Assembly: GCA_041940385.1 (NCBI GenBank)
Contig: JBGTSD010000024.1
Span: 1 to 34,673 of the forward strand
DNA: 34,673 nt
Reading direction: 5' to 3'
DNA from: JACVCK01 sp041940385
Lineage (GTDB): Bacteria; Planctomycetota; Phycisphaerae; Phycisphaerales; UBA1924
Position 1 is the stretch's first letter. Every line of letters begins with the position of its first letter. The position numbers and the translations under genes are program-made. This document shows positions 15,405 through 22,267 of this stretch, in pieces. The notes below the pieces were generated by a model. That model saw only the letters and a list, made by a program, of their open reading frames with translations. It made no database searches and had not been told where the DNA came from.

Positions 15405-15677
15405 TTATCGCTGTCGCAGGTACTCGTCGAGCCGCTCGGCCTTGCGGAGGAGGAACGGCACGTGCTCGTCGGCGGCCTCGTTGAAGCGCGCCAGGGCGCG
15501 CATCGCCGTCTCGAGCTCCTCGGAGAACTTGCGGTGCTCCTGATCGCGCCAGGTCGAGCCGAGCGCCGAGAGGCGCGACGACAGGCCGGCCATCTGCTCG
15601 CGCAGCTCGTCGTTGAAGCGCTTGAGCTGGGCCGCGAAGCGACGCAGTTCCTCGGGATCGGCGATTGCCTTGGCCAT
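15405..15677 (-). CDS. WXG100-family-like small secreted/helper protein
   Basis: 90-aa helical-hairpin protein. First helix about 8-40 (ELRRFAAQLKRFNDELREQM), turn LGSTWRDQEHRKF with the TWxD-x5-F signature, second helix about 52-88 ending in AERLDEYLRQR. Length, absence of a signal peptide and the Trp at the turn fit the WXG100 superfamily of type VII secretion substrates, although Gly of W-x-G is replaced by Asp as in several non-actinobacterial variants. It has an ATG with a GGAG Shine-Dalgarno about 10 bases upstream and a TACACT -10-like box at 15695-15690, so it is probably the first gene of its own transcription unit, followed by the coiled-coil gene, the 70-aa gene and the FtsK ATPase. 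Confidence 0.8.
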   Translation of the reverse strand: MAKAIADPEELRRFAAQLKRFNDELREQMAGLSSRLSALGSTWRDQEHRKFSEELETAMRALARFNEAADEHVPFLLRKAERLDEYLRQR

Positions 15678-15689
15678 GACGCTCGCTCC

Positions 15690-15695
15690 AGTGTA
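15690..15695 (-). promoter_or_regulatory. -10-like box TACACT before the WXG cassette
   Basis: On the minus strand TACACT ends 12 bases before the ATG at 15677, leaving room for a GGAG Shine-Dalgarno. It would make the four-gene cassette a separate unit from the upstream glycosyltransferase genes. Confidence 0.4.
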
Positions 15696-15729
15696 CGGAC
15701 CGGATCAACCCCCGGATTCCCCGAATCCC

Positions 15730-15762
15730 CCGGATGCCCGGATGCCCGGATGCCCCGGATGC
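15730..15762. repeat. Four tandem CCGGATGC units
   Basis: Three exact head-to-tail copies of CCGGATGC and a fourth after one extra C fill the gap between the WXG cassette and the 3' end of the glycosyltransferase gene. Degenerate CCGGATT/CCGAATC copies precede it (15713-15729). Copy number could vary by slippage; function unknown. Confidence 0.8.
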
Positions 15763-15765
15763 GGC

Positions 15766-17571
15766 CTATGCCGGCGATCGCTCGCCGACCACCGAACGGA
15801 GCGCCGGAATGAACATGTCCTCGCAGACGCGGGTCCAGTTCATGCGGGCGGCGATGGCCTGTCCGGCGTCGAGGAGTCGCCGGCGATCATCCGGCGTTCT
15901 CGCCAGGCGAGGAAGGAGCTGGGCGGCGATGGCGCCCGCGACGCGGGTCTCGACGGCGTCGCGCTGTTCGCGCGTCAGGAGCGCGGCGTCGGCGGGAGGG
16001 TCGAAGGCGTTGACGTAGTCGGCGACGAGGAGGTTGGGCGTCTGCGCGGGGTCCATGCCGAGCGCGCGGATCTCGCGCTGCGCAAAGCCGACGCAGCCGC
16101 AGACCGCGGAGGGCACGCAGATCGCGCCGCAGTGCAGCGGCTCGAGCTGGGCGATGCCGAAGGGCTCGTAGGTGGACTGACCAAACTCGACATCCGCGGC
16201 GCGGCGAAGGTCGGCGATGGTGATGTCCGCCGGCGCGTCGGCGCCGAGTCGTTCGCGCGTGAAGCCGAACTGATTGACCATGGCGCCGACGATGGCGCCC
16301 GCGCCGGCGCGCCCCGGGTTGTTGAAGACCTCGATGTCGTGCCAGAGGTGGATCTCGGGCCCGACAAGGTCCGGCCAGCCCTCGTGGTGGGCGCGGGGCC
16401 AGCGGTAGCGCTCGCGCATCCGCGCGATCTCTTCGGGCGTGCGGACGCGCCCGGCGCTGGTGACGAGGAGGTACATCGCGCGCTTGCCGTCGCGCTTGAG
16501 CGCCTGCTCCATCTGCGACATCACCCGCAGGTCGCGCCAGAGGCCCTTGCTGATGACCGGGCGCGTGACGTGCGTGAAGAGATAGTCCGGGCGGAAGCCG
16601 TAGGCGCGCTCGATCCAGTCGAAGACGAGCTTGCGCGAACGCTCGACGTCCACCATCGTCAGAGGTTCGCTCGGCACGCCGTTGAAGCAGACTTGCGTGC
16701 GGGCGCGCTCGGACTGGCGCCCGAGGAATCGCATTTCCGCGGCCGTTTCCTCCCCCACCGCCAGCGTGAGATCGAGCCGGTGCACCTGGCTCACGAGCGC
16801 GTGGCGCGGGTTGTCGGACTGATCGCCGAAGACCGCGGCGAGATGGCGCCCGCTGTCGAGGGCGCGGTGCATCGCGGGGTAGAAGGCGAGGTCGTGCCCG
16901 GGCAGGCGCTCGACGAGACTGCGCGCGGTGGAGCACTCGTGGGCGTGGAAGATGGTGCGCAGGCGGCGCTGCGGGTCCATGGCCGCGGCGAGCGCGGTGC
17001 ACATGCCCATGTACTCGTGGCTGATCAACGCCCCCGGAAATTCGGATGCGGGGATCAGCGCCATCAGCGCGTGCCAGGCGGGCCAGGCGAGGCGGCAGTA
17101 CTCCTCGAAGTCCCACGAGCGCTCGTATCGGTGCGCGTGGATGCCGAACTTCTCGTAGAGCGCGTGCTTGAACTCGGCGAGGCGCCGGAGATCGGGGTTC
17201 GAGACGTCGACGAGCAGGACCTCCGCTTCGCCGGTGGCGCCGTGATCGACTTCCATGGCGAGCGTGCGCCGGCCGTAGACCAGCGGCGTGCCGAACGCCC
17301 ACTCGATCGGGCGCAGCACGGCGCCGAAGCCGACGGCGTCGATGTGGTCGATCGAGGAGTAGTGCACCTTGGTCGCGCCCTCGCCAAGCCGGTCGAGCGG
17401 ATCGACGCCCGGCTCGCGCTTGAAGAGCGGCGCGACGAGGATCGAGCGCCCGACGGCGCGCTGGTACGTCTGGTTGGCGATGAGGCCTTCGAGCACGGCC
17501 CCGATGCCGCCGAGCTTCTCGGTGGCCTCGTGGGTGACGTGGACGACGGTGAGCGGGCGCTGGTCGGGCAT
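15766..17571 (-). CDS. Glycosyltransferase, glycogen/starch synthase-like (GT5 type)
   Basis: 601-aa cytosolic GT-B-fold enzyme. The N-terminus has HVTHEATEKLGGIGAVLEGL, whose KxGG block is the ADP/UDP-glucose-contact motif of glycogen synthases. IFHAHECSTARSL (about 190-200) carries the conserved His-rich segment, and FGQSTYEPFGIAQLEPLHCG (about 460-478) is the C-terminal nucleotide-sugar-binding signature with the EPFG loop. The overall length exceeds the usual bacterial glycogen synthase (about 480), and inserts in the middle make it closer to the longer GT5/GT3-like synthases; the donor and product are not certain. It follows a 102-aa gene by 6 bases, in the same operon as a membrane protein, and precedes the WXG cassette by 88 bases. 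A role in polymer synthesis is inference. Confidence 0.8.
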   Translation of the reverse strand: MPDQRPLTVVHVTHEATEKLGGIGAVLEGLIANQTYQRAVGRSILVAPLFKREPGVDPLDRLGEGATKVHYSSIDHIDAVGFGAVLRPIEWAFGTPLVYGRRTLAMEVDHGATGEAEVLLVDVSNPDLRRLAEFKHALYEKFGIHAHRYERSWDFEEYCRLAWPAWHALMALIPASEFPGALISHEYMGMCTALAAAMDPQRRLRTIFHAHECSTARSLVERLPGHDLAFYPAMHRALDSGRHLAAVFGDQSDNPRHALVSQVHRLDLTLAVGEETAAEMRFLGRQSERARTQVCFNGVPSEPLTMVDVERSRKLVFDWIERAYGFRPDYLFTHVTRPVISKGLWRDLRVMSQMEQALKRDGKRAMYLLVTSAGRVRTPEEIARMRERYRWPRAHHEGWPDLVGPEIHLWHDIEVFNNPGRAGAGAIVGAMVNQFGFTRERLGADAPADITIADLRRAADVEFGQSTYEPFGIAQLEPLHCGAICVPSAVCGCVGFAQREIRALGMDPAQTPNLLVADYVNAFDPPADAALLTREQRDAVETRVAGAIAAQLLPRLARTPDDRRRLLDAGQAIAARMNWTRVCEDMFIPALRSVVGERSPA

Positions 17572-17577
17572 GGGTGG

Positions 17578-17886
17578 TTAATCAGTCGCGCTGATCGAGA
17601 GTAGTGCATCGGCCAGCGGGCCCGGCCCGGTGAACCAGCGCAGGCCGTCGGGGCGAATCTCCACGCGAAGCGAGCGATCGAGCGCCATCAATTCCGCGCG
17701 TCCGGACGGGGCGACGTCCATGAGCACGCCCGGCAGGTCCGTTTCGCGGGGCGCGAGGCGGACCCAGCCCTGATCGTCGGCGATGGCGAGGTCGGCGATG
17801 CCCATCTCGGCGAGAAGGCCGGCGAGCGCGGACGCCGCGCCGGGCAGATCATCGCCGGCGATGCGCCCCGAGTGCACGGCGCTCAT
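17578..17886 (-). CDS. Small conserved protein, function unknown
   Basis: 102-aa soluble protein. It has a helical N-terminal part (DDLPGAASALAGLLAEMGIA) followed by strands such as DLAIADDQGWVRLAP, LPGVLMDVAP and SLRVEIRPDGLRWF, so an alpha/beta fold is likely. No known domain recognised. The ATG overlaps the stop codon of the upstream membrane-protein gene (ATGA at 17883-17886) and the stop lies 6 bases before the glycosyltransferase start, so the three genes are translationally coupled. It may be a regulatory or accessory subunit of either neighbour; that is inference from spacing only. Confidence 0.75.
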   Translation of the reverse strand: MSAVHSGRIAGDDLPGAASALAGLLAEMGIADLAIADDQGWVRLAPRETDLPGVLMDVAPSGRAELMALDRSLRVEIRPDGLRWFTGPGPLADALLSISATD

Positions 17887-19031
17887 GCCGACGCCGCGTC
17901 GCGCTGGGCGTCCGGGCCGAGCCAGATCTCTTCGACGTCCTGATCGTCGTTCACGCGGCGGAGCAGGAGATAGAGGATCGTGCCGCTGGTGAAGTGGTAC
18001 GAGATCGCCCAGCCGACGAGCAGCAGCGCCAGCAGACCCTCCCAGAATCGGACCATCCAGTGCGCGACGGACGCCGTTCCGGTCACGGGCGAGGTGCGCG
18101 TCCAGGTGAAGGGCTCGATGGCGCCGCCGAGCGCGCCGCCGTCCACCCACGCGCCGGACAACTGGGCGGTGACGTTCATCGTCCACGCGACGATCAGCGA
18201 GAGCACGACGAGCGCCACGGCGCCGATCGCCAGCGCGATCGCGATGTAGCCGATCAGCCGCCCGGGACGACCGATGATGTACGCGTAGGCGCGCTGCGCC
18301 GCGTCGATGGCGTCCGCGTTGTCCGCGGCGATGGCGGGCAGCACGAGCGCGTGGGCCGCGACGGCGCCGACGCCGATGATGACGATCACGAGTCCCAGGA
18401 GCAGGAACATCGCATAGAGCGCGCCGGCGATCACATCGAGCACGGGCCACTGCGCGAGCCACCCCAGCGCCATGAGCAGGACCGCCATGAAGCCGATGAT
18501 GACGCCCGGGATGAGCATGGCGCCGACGCCGCTGCGGGCTCGTCGAAGACCGAAGCGGAGCGCGGCGCCGGGGCCGATGGCGACGCGCCAGGCGGTGTCG
18601 CACGCGACCGAACGGCAGAGCGCGACGCCGCAGATGACGTAGAGGGGCAGCAGCACGACGGCGAGAATCGCAGCGGACAGCGGCGCCCCGGCGAGCACGG
18701 CGCCGATGCGCTCGACGGCGTTGGTGGCGGCGGCGCCGATCGCCATCGCGTCGAAGGTCACCAGCCCGAGCGCAACGCCCGAGACGGTGGAGATGATCGT
18801 GTCGGCAAGCGACTCGAAGACGCCGACGGTCTCGATCGTGCCCACGGCGAGCGGGCGACCGCGGATCGAGTCAAAGAGCGAGCCGATGGCGGCGGTCCCC
18901 GCGGCGGCGATGAATCCGATGCCGAGGCGCGAGGGCGCCATGCTCAGCGGGAACGCGCGCAGCAGGCGCGGCCAGATCAGGCCGGCGGTCAGCTCGGCGA
19001 TGGTCACGGGCGAGCGCATCGGCGTGGTCAC
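17883..19031 (-). CDS. Polytopic membrane protein, function unknown
   Basis: 382 aa with about six to eight hydrophobic segments, for example LSAAILAVVLLPLYVICGVAL, shortened here to AAILAVVLLPLYVICGV, also AMLIPGVIIGFMAVLLMALG, YAMFLLLGLVIVIIGVGAVA, IGYIAIALAIGAVALVVLSL and FWEGLLALLLVGWAISYHF, and a charged cytosolic tail with EEIWLGPDAQ. No transporter or enzyme motif recognised; it resembles uncharacterised integral membrane proteins found in planctomycetes. The GTG at 19031 has GAGGA about 12 bases upstream on the minus strand; an in-frame ATG at 19019 (MRSPVT) is the alternative. A TAGCAT -10-like box lies just upstream. It is first in the coupled trio with the 102-aa protein and the GT5-like enzyme, suggesting a membrane partner for that pathway. 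Confidence 0.8.
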   Translation of the reverse strand: MTTPMRSPVTIAELTAGLIWPRLLRAFPLSMAPSRLGIGFIAAAGTAAIGSLFDSIRGRPLAVGTIETVGVFESLADTIISTVSGVALGLVTFDAMAIGAAATNAVERIGAVLAGAPLSAAILAVVLLPLYVICGVALCRSVACDTAWRVAIGPGAALRFGLRRARSGVGAMLIPGVIIGFMAVLLMALGWLAQWPVLDVIAGALYAMFLLLGLVIVIIGVGAVAAHALVLPAIAADNADAIDAAQRAYAYIIGRPGRLIGYIAIALAIGAVALVVLSLIVAWTMNVTAQLSGAWVDGGALGGAIEPFTWTRTSPVTGTASVAHWMVRFWEGLLALLLVGWAISYHFTSGTILYLLLRRVNDDQDVEEIWLGPDAQRDAASA

Positions 19032-19086
19032 GCGTCCATTCCTCGCATGGGCGGGATGCTACCAGCGCGTGGCAACCTGCGCCGGG

Positions 19087-19671
19087 TCAGGCGCGGGCGC
19101 GGAGCGCGCCGGCGAGCGCTTCAAGGATGGCCTCGGGCTCGCTCATGCGCCCCGGGCCGACGGCGCGGCAGGCCTGCCAGCCCTCGTCCGGGCCGACGAG
19201 CGTGAAGCCGTCGTCCCGCAGCGTCTGCGCATTGCGCTGCGTGCTCGGCTGGCTCCACATGACCTCGTTCATGGACGGGGCCAGCAGCACCGGCGTCGTT
19301 CGCCGATCGACGGCGCTCAGCATGGTGCATACGACGTCCTCGACCAGGCCGTGCGCCAGCTTGGCCATGCAGTCCATCGTGCACGGCGCGACGACCACGG
19401 CGTGGGCGGCGCGGGCCAGCGCGATGTGCTGCGGGTCGCGCGACTCGATGTGCTCCCACTGCGACGTGTAGACCGGGCGCGCGGAAAGCGCCTGGAACGT
19501 CATCGGCGTGACGAACCGCGTCGCGGCGTCGGTCATGCACACGGTGACCTCGGCGCCGGCCTGCGCGAGGCGGCTGACAAGGGTCGCGGTCTTGTACGCG
19601 GCGATCCCGCCGGTGACGCCGACGATGACGCGCCGCTCCCGGAAGACCGTGAGGTCTGGGGTGGCCGTCAC
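19087..19671 (-). CDS. Phosphopantothenoylcysteine decarboxylase domain (CoaC-type flavoprotein)
   Basis: 194-aa FMN-dependent flavoprotein of the HFCD family. The N-terminus VIVGVTGGIAAYKTATLVSR is the FMN-binding loop; DPQHIALARAAHAVVVAPCT contains the active-site histidine; LLAPSMNEVMW is the PxMNxxMW substrate-recognition clamp (here PSMN). The GRMSEPEAILEAL end matches the close of the CoaC half of bifunctional CoaBC (Dfp). The CoaB synthetase half is missing, so this is a stand-alone decarboxylase, with coaB expected elsewhere. It begins 7 bases after rpoZ; rpoZ and coaBC/dfp adjacency is common in bacteria, which supports the assignment. The family is certain; the specific substrate (coenzyme A pathway) is very likely. 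Confidence 0.88.
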   Translation of the reverse strand: MTATPDLTVFRERRVIVGVTGGIAAYKTATLVSRLAQAGAEVTVCMTDAATRFVTPMTFQALSARPVYTSQWEHIESRDPQHIALARAAHAVVVAPCTMDCMAKLAHGLVEDVVCTMLSAVDRRTTPVLLAPSMNEVMWSQPSTQRNAQTLRDDGFTLVGPDEGWQACRAVGPGRMSEPEAILEALAGALRARA

Positions 19672-19678
19672 GTCGTGA

Positions 19679-19933
19679 TCACTCGCGATCGTCGGAGGGC
19701 AGACGCATGTGGCGGCTGCTGGAGCTCAGGATGGGCTCGTCCGACCACTCCGGCTCGATCTTGGCCTGGCGGATCTCTTCGATCGCGACCTCGAGATCCG
19801 AGCGGCCGTTGCGCTCGATGAGCGGGCGGGCGCCCTCCATGAGCTGGACGACCCGGCGCTGGATCAGGACGCAGAGTTTGAACTTGCCGCCGACTCTGTC
19901 GACAATCTCATCGCTCTTGAGCGCTTCGATCAT
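19679..19933 (-). CDS. rpoZ: DNA-directed RNA polymerase omega subunit
   Basis: 84-aa small RNA polymerase subunit that helps assemble beta'. It starts MIEALKSDEIVDRVGGKFKL, followed by LIQRRVVQLMEGARPLIE and a helix with DLEVAIEEIRQAKIEPEW, the omega pattern (the R-x-x-x-L/M-x-x-GA-x-P segment). The ATG at 19933 was chosen because upstream residues in the same frame (to 20179) are a low-complexity read of a structured leader. A GGAG lies about 15 bases upstream. coaC follows after 7 bases; the usual upstream gmk is absent, its place taken by a divergent DUF3553-like gene. The ~100-base leader can form strong hairpins. Confidence 0.87.
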   Translation of the reverse strand: MIEALKSDEIVDRVGGKFKLCVLIQRRVVQLMEGARPLIERNGRSDLEVAIEEIRQAKIEPEWSDEPILSSSSRHMRLPSDDRE

Positions 19934-19980
19934 GCGGGAGCAGTCTCCGGGGGTCCCCTCGGCGTGTCGGGCTGGGCCTC

Positions 19981-20042
19981 GCCCCTGCGACCGGCGGTCG
20001 CGACAGGGGACGCTGGGCCGCCCCAGCCGAGCCCGGTAGAAT
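19981..20042. promoter_or_regulatory. Divergent control region with hairpins and a TAGAAT box
   Basis: Between rpoZ (minus) and the DUF3553-like gene (plus). CCCCTG-CGACC pairs with GGTCG-CGA-CAGGGG (19982-20009), and GCTGGG pairs with CCCAGC (about 20012-20027). On the minus strand these fall in the rpoZ leader. TAGAAT at 20037-20042 is a possible -10 box for the plus-strand gene, with a leader of about 120 bases. Confidence 0.4.
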
Positions 20043-20168
20043 AGGCCCGCACCGCCTGACCGGCAACGTCGGGCGGCCCCCCATTGCCACCATACGGGGC
20101 TCCCGCCCGGCCGGGACGGCGTCGTCCGTCGCTCGGGGGGTCGGAGGGAGTCCAAGACGGGGAAGACC

Positions 20169-20780
20169 GTGTCTGTCATGTCTCAGCCCACGTTCAAGTT
20201 CGGGGATCGCGTCGTCCACACCGGCAAGGCCGAGTGGGGCGAGGGCGTGGTCACCGGCGCCCAGCCCGCCACCCAGGACGGCAAGCCCTGCCAGCGCGTC
20301 ACCGTGCGGTTCGATCGCGCCGGCATCAAGACGCTCTCGACGGCGCTCGCGCCGCTCCAGCTCGTCCAGGATCGGCCGGAGATCGAGAGCGCGCTCGCGA
20401 CCGCCGGCTCTGACTGGCTCTCCACCGTCGGCAGCAAGCAGGTGCAGGAGATCATGACCCGCCTGCCCGAGGCGGCGACGGACCCCTTCTCGACCCCGGC
20501 GCAGCGCCTCACCGCGACGCTCGGGCTCTTCAAGTTCAAGATCTCCGGCGGCTCGCTCATCGACTGGGCGATCCAGCAGAGCGGCCTGAAGGATCCGCTG
20601 TCGCGCTTCAACCGGCACGACCTCGAGGAGTTCTTCAAGCGCTTCGAGATGAACCGCAATCAGCAGCTCAAGAAGGTGCACGCCGAGCTGCAGCGCGCCG
20701 ACCCCTCCACGCTCGCCCGCGTTATGGGCGGCGCCCCCGGCGAGGCCCGCGACGCGCTCCGCCGTCTCGACGTCCGCTGA
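20169..20780 (+). CDS. DUF3553-like domain protein
   Basis: 203-aa soluble protein. The N-terminal 60 residues, FKFGDRVVHTGKAEWGEGVV followed by RVTVRFDRAGIKTLS, are a small beta-barrel of the DUF3553 type (pattern GDRVxHxxxxEWGxGxV), related to the KOW/CarD-like modules that bind nucleic acid or RNA polymerase. The rest (about 65-203) is helical and unfamiliar, with FFKRFEMNRNQQLKKVHAEL as a possible helical hairpin. Start: a GTG at 20169 has GGGGAA about 7 bases upstream; an in-frame ATG at 20178 is equally possible. It is transcribed alone, divergently from rpoZ. A role in transcription or DNA handling is only suggested by the domain. Confidence 0.75.
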   Translation: MSVMSQPTFKFGDRVVHTGKAEWGEGVVTGAQPATQDGKPCQRVTVRFDRAGIKTLSTALAPLQLVQDRPEIESALATAGSDWLSTVGSKQVQEIMTRLPEAATDPFSTPAQRLTATLGLFKFKISGGSLIDWAIQQSGLKDPLSRFNRHDLEEFFKRFEMNRNQQLKKVHAELQRADPSTLARVMGGAPGEARDALRRLDVR

Positions 20781-20998
20781 GGCGATTTCGCAACATTCGG
20801 CCCAACCGGAGACACCGACGGCGACGGCTGCGCCGCTTTCGCGCGCTCCACCGGCGATGCGCGGGCGCCCGGCGCGATCTTCTCGGACTCCACTCGGCTG
20901 GCGCCGGGTTTGGCGCGGCGAGGCCCCGCGTTTGATCTCTCGTTTCTCGTGTCCCACAGGACCATGACCCCACAACACGAAGACACGAGGAGTGCGAG

Positions 20999-21286
20999 AT
21001 GACGGATCACGAATTCCAGCAGAAGCTCGACCAGCTCATGACCCAGATCGACGCCGCCCCCGAGCACGAGCAGCCCCGCCTGCGCGAGCTCGCCGAGGAG
21101 ACGCGCACCCGCCAGGCGCGGATGAAGAAGATCATCGGGGAGCTGCAGGAGTCGCTCGACTACCTGCGCCTCAGCGTGAAGTACCTCGTGTTCGACCTCG
21201 AAGCCACTCGCCGCGAGAACCAGTACCTCCGGCGCATGATCAACGGCGACGCCGGCCCCCGGCGCGACGGCGACGACGAGCACTAA
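20999..21286 (+). CDS. Small coiled-coil protein of planctomycete type
   Basis: 95-aa charged, all-helical protein. A Shine-Dalgarno (GAGGAG) lies about 7 bases before the ATG. Two long helices are visible (MTDHEFQQKLDQLMTQID; RMKKIIGELQESLDYLRLS) followed by VKYLVFDLEATRRENQYLRR, whose leucine/isoleucine spacing is that of a coiled coil. The DYLRLSVKYLVFDLEATRREN block is highly regular, and I recognise it from small uncharacterised planctomycete proteins. No function is known to me. It is a single-gene unit: 218 non-coding bases lie upstream, with no clear signal besides the ribosome-binding site, and a strong terminator lies about 120 bases downstream. Confidence 0.8.
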   Translation: MTDHEFQQKLDQLMTQIDAAPEHEQPRLRELAEETRTRQARMKKIIGELQESLDYLRLSVKYLVFDLEATRRENQYLRRMINGDAGPRRDGDDEH

Positions 21287-21404
21287 AGCCGCCCGGTTCG
21301 CGAGAAAGAGAGATCGCGCGAACACCCGAAACAGGCGTTTTTCAACCATCACCCGGGCGATGCATGGCGCCCGGCGTGCAAGGTCGGTGTCTCCGTGCCA
21401 AACT

Positions 21405-21440
21405 GGCGGCCGCGGCTCCTCCGCGACCGCCGGTTTTCTT
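21405..21440 (+). terminator. Rho-independent terminator immediately before thpR
   Basis: GGCGGCCGCGG pairs with CCGCGACCGCC (one mismatch, loop CTCCT), followed by GGTTTTCTT. It ends only about 8 bases before the thpR ATG. It should stop transcription from the 20999-21286 gene, or act as an attenuator for thpR. Confidence 0.75.
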
Positions 21441-21448
21441 GCGCGACC

Positions 21449-22057
21449 ATGTCCCGTCGTCCCGCCCAGCCCGTTCGCCTGTTCGTCGCGGTGTATCCGC
21501 CGACCAAAGTCTCTGCGGAGATGATCGGCGACCTGGGCGCGCTCAGTCTCCCGCCGCACCGCATCACCCCGTCGCTGCAGGTGCACCTCACGCTGCAGTT
21601 CATCGGCGACACGGAGCTGGATCGGCTCGACGAGGTGATCGAGTCGGTGCGCCGATCGGCGTCTGGGCTGGCGCCGTTCGAGCTGCGCCCGCGCCGCTTG
21701 ATCGCGTTGCCCGAGCAGGGTCCGAAGCGGCTCGTCGCGATGGAGACCGATGCGCCGGCGACGATGCTCGAGCTGCAGCGCCGGCTCGCGCAGCGACTCG
21801 CGCGCTCGCCGCGCGGCGATCCGGGCGATCGGTTCCTGCCGCACCTGACGCTGTGCCGATTCCGTGCGCCAACGCCGTTCGCGCAGCCGGGCCGCGACTC
21901 GCGCATCGCACCGTTCACGGTGGACCGGGTGATGCTGATGCGGAGCGTGCTGCTGCCGGGCGGGGCGGAGCATCGCGAGGTCGCACGGGCGCCGCTCGAC
22001 GGGGCGGGGCCTCCGACGCCATCGACGAGCGATGATCCGGGGACGGCGAACGGTTGA
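21449..22057 (+). CDS. thpR: RNA 2',3'-cyclic phosphodiesterase (2'-5' RNA ligase family)
   Basis: 202-aa member of the 2H phosphoesterase superfamily that opens 2',3'-cyclic phosphate ends and, in vitro, joins 2'-5' RNA bonds. Both HxTx motifs are present: HLTL at 46-49 (VHLTLQFIGDTE) and HLTL at 132-135 (FLPHLTLCRF). The N-terminus RLFVAVYPP is the normal ThpR opening, and the spacing between the two motifs fits the family. The ATG at 21449 was chosen; a GTG at 21395 in frame would start inside the terminator stem. No Shine-Dalgarno is visible. The last 20 residues are Pro/Thr-rich and not conserved. The stop codon overlaps the -35 of the tRNA-Ser promoter. Confidence 0.9.
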   Translation: MSRRPAQPVRLFVAVYPPTKVSAEMIGDLGALSLPPHRITPSLQVHLTLQFIGDTELDRLDEVIESVRRSASGLAPFELRPRRLIALPEQGPKRLVAMETDAPATMLELQRRLAQRLARSPRGDPGDRFLPHLTLCRFRAPTPFAQPGRDSRIAPFTVDRVMLMRSVLLPGGAEHREVARAPLDGAGPPTPSTSDDPGTANG

Positions 22058-22082
22058 CTTCGCCCGGGGGGGCGGCGACGAT
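22054..22082 (+). promoter_or_regulatory. Promoter for tRNA-Ser
   Basis: TTGACT (22054-22059) and GACGAT (22077-22082) are spaced by 17 bases, the optimal sigma-70 spacing, ending about 21 bases before the tRNA. The -35 overlaps the stop codon of thpR. Confidence 0.5.
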
Positions 22083-22103
22083 GCCCAGCGGAAATCCAGA
22101 CTT

Positions 22104-22195
22104 GGAGAGGTGGCCGAGAGGCTGAAGGCGACGGTTTGCTAAACCGTTATACGGGTATAAAGCTCGTATCGGGGGTTCGAATCCCCCCCTCTCCG
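22104..22195 (+). tRNA. tRNA-Ser (anticodon GCU)
   Basis: A 92-base class II tRNA. The acceptor stem GGAGAGG pairs with CCTCTCC (22188-22194) and the discriminator is G. The anticodon GCT is at 22138-22140 in the loop TTGCTAA closed by an ACGGT/ACCGT-type stem. A long variable arm (TACGGG paired with CTCGTA) is diagnostic for serine or leucine. The T arm is GGGGG-TTCGAAT-CCCCC. It reads AGC/AGU codons. The 3' CCA is not encoded and must be added. A very strong terminator follows after 13 bases. Confidence 0.97.
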
Positions 22196-22208
22196 CTTTG
22201 CAAAGAAC

Positions 22209-22246
22209 AGACCGCGTTCGCGCCTGCGAACGCGGTCTTTGTGTTT
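22209..22246 (+). terminator. Rho-independent terminator of tRNA-Ser
   Basis: A perfect 13-bp stem (AGACCGCGTTCGC with GCGAACGCGGTCT), loop GCCT, then TTGTGTTT. It ends 22 bases before the convergent minus-strand gene. Confidence 0.9.
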
Positions 22247-22267
22247 GCCTGGATGCGCAGCGAGCGT

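Noticed and set aside
20806..21396. 13-base inverted repeat (CGGAGACACCGAC / GTCGGTGTCTCCG) flanking the 95-aa gene
   Set aside because: Too short, no transposase or target duplication, and the gene looks like an old resident; possibly chance.
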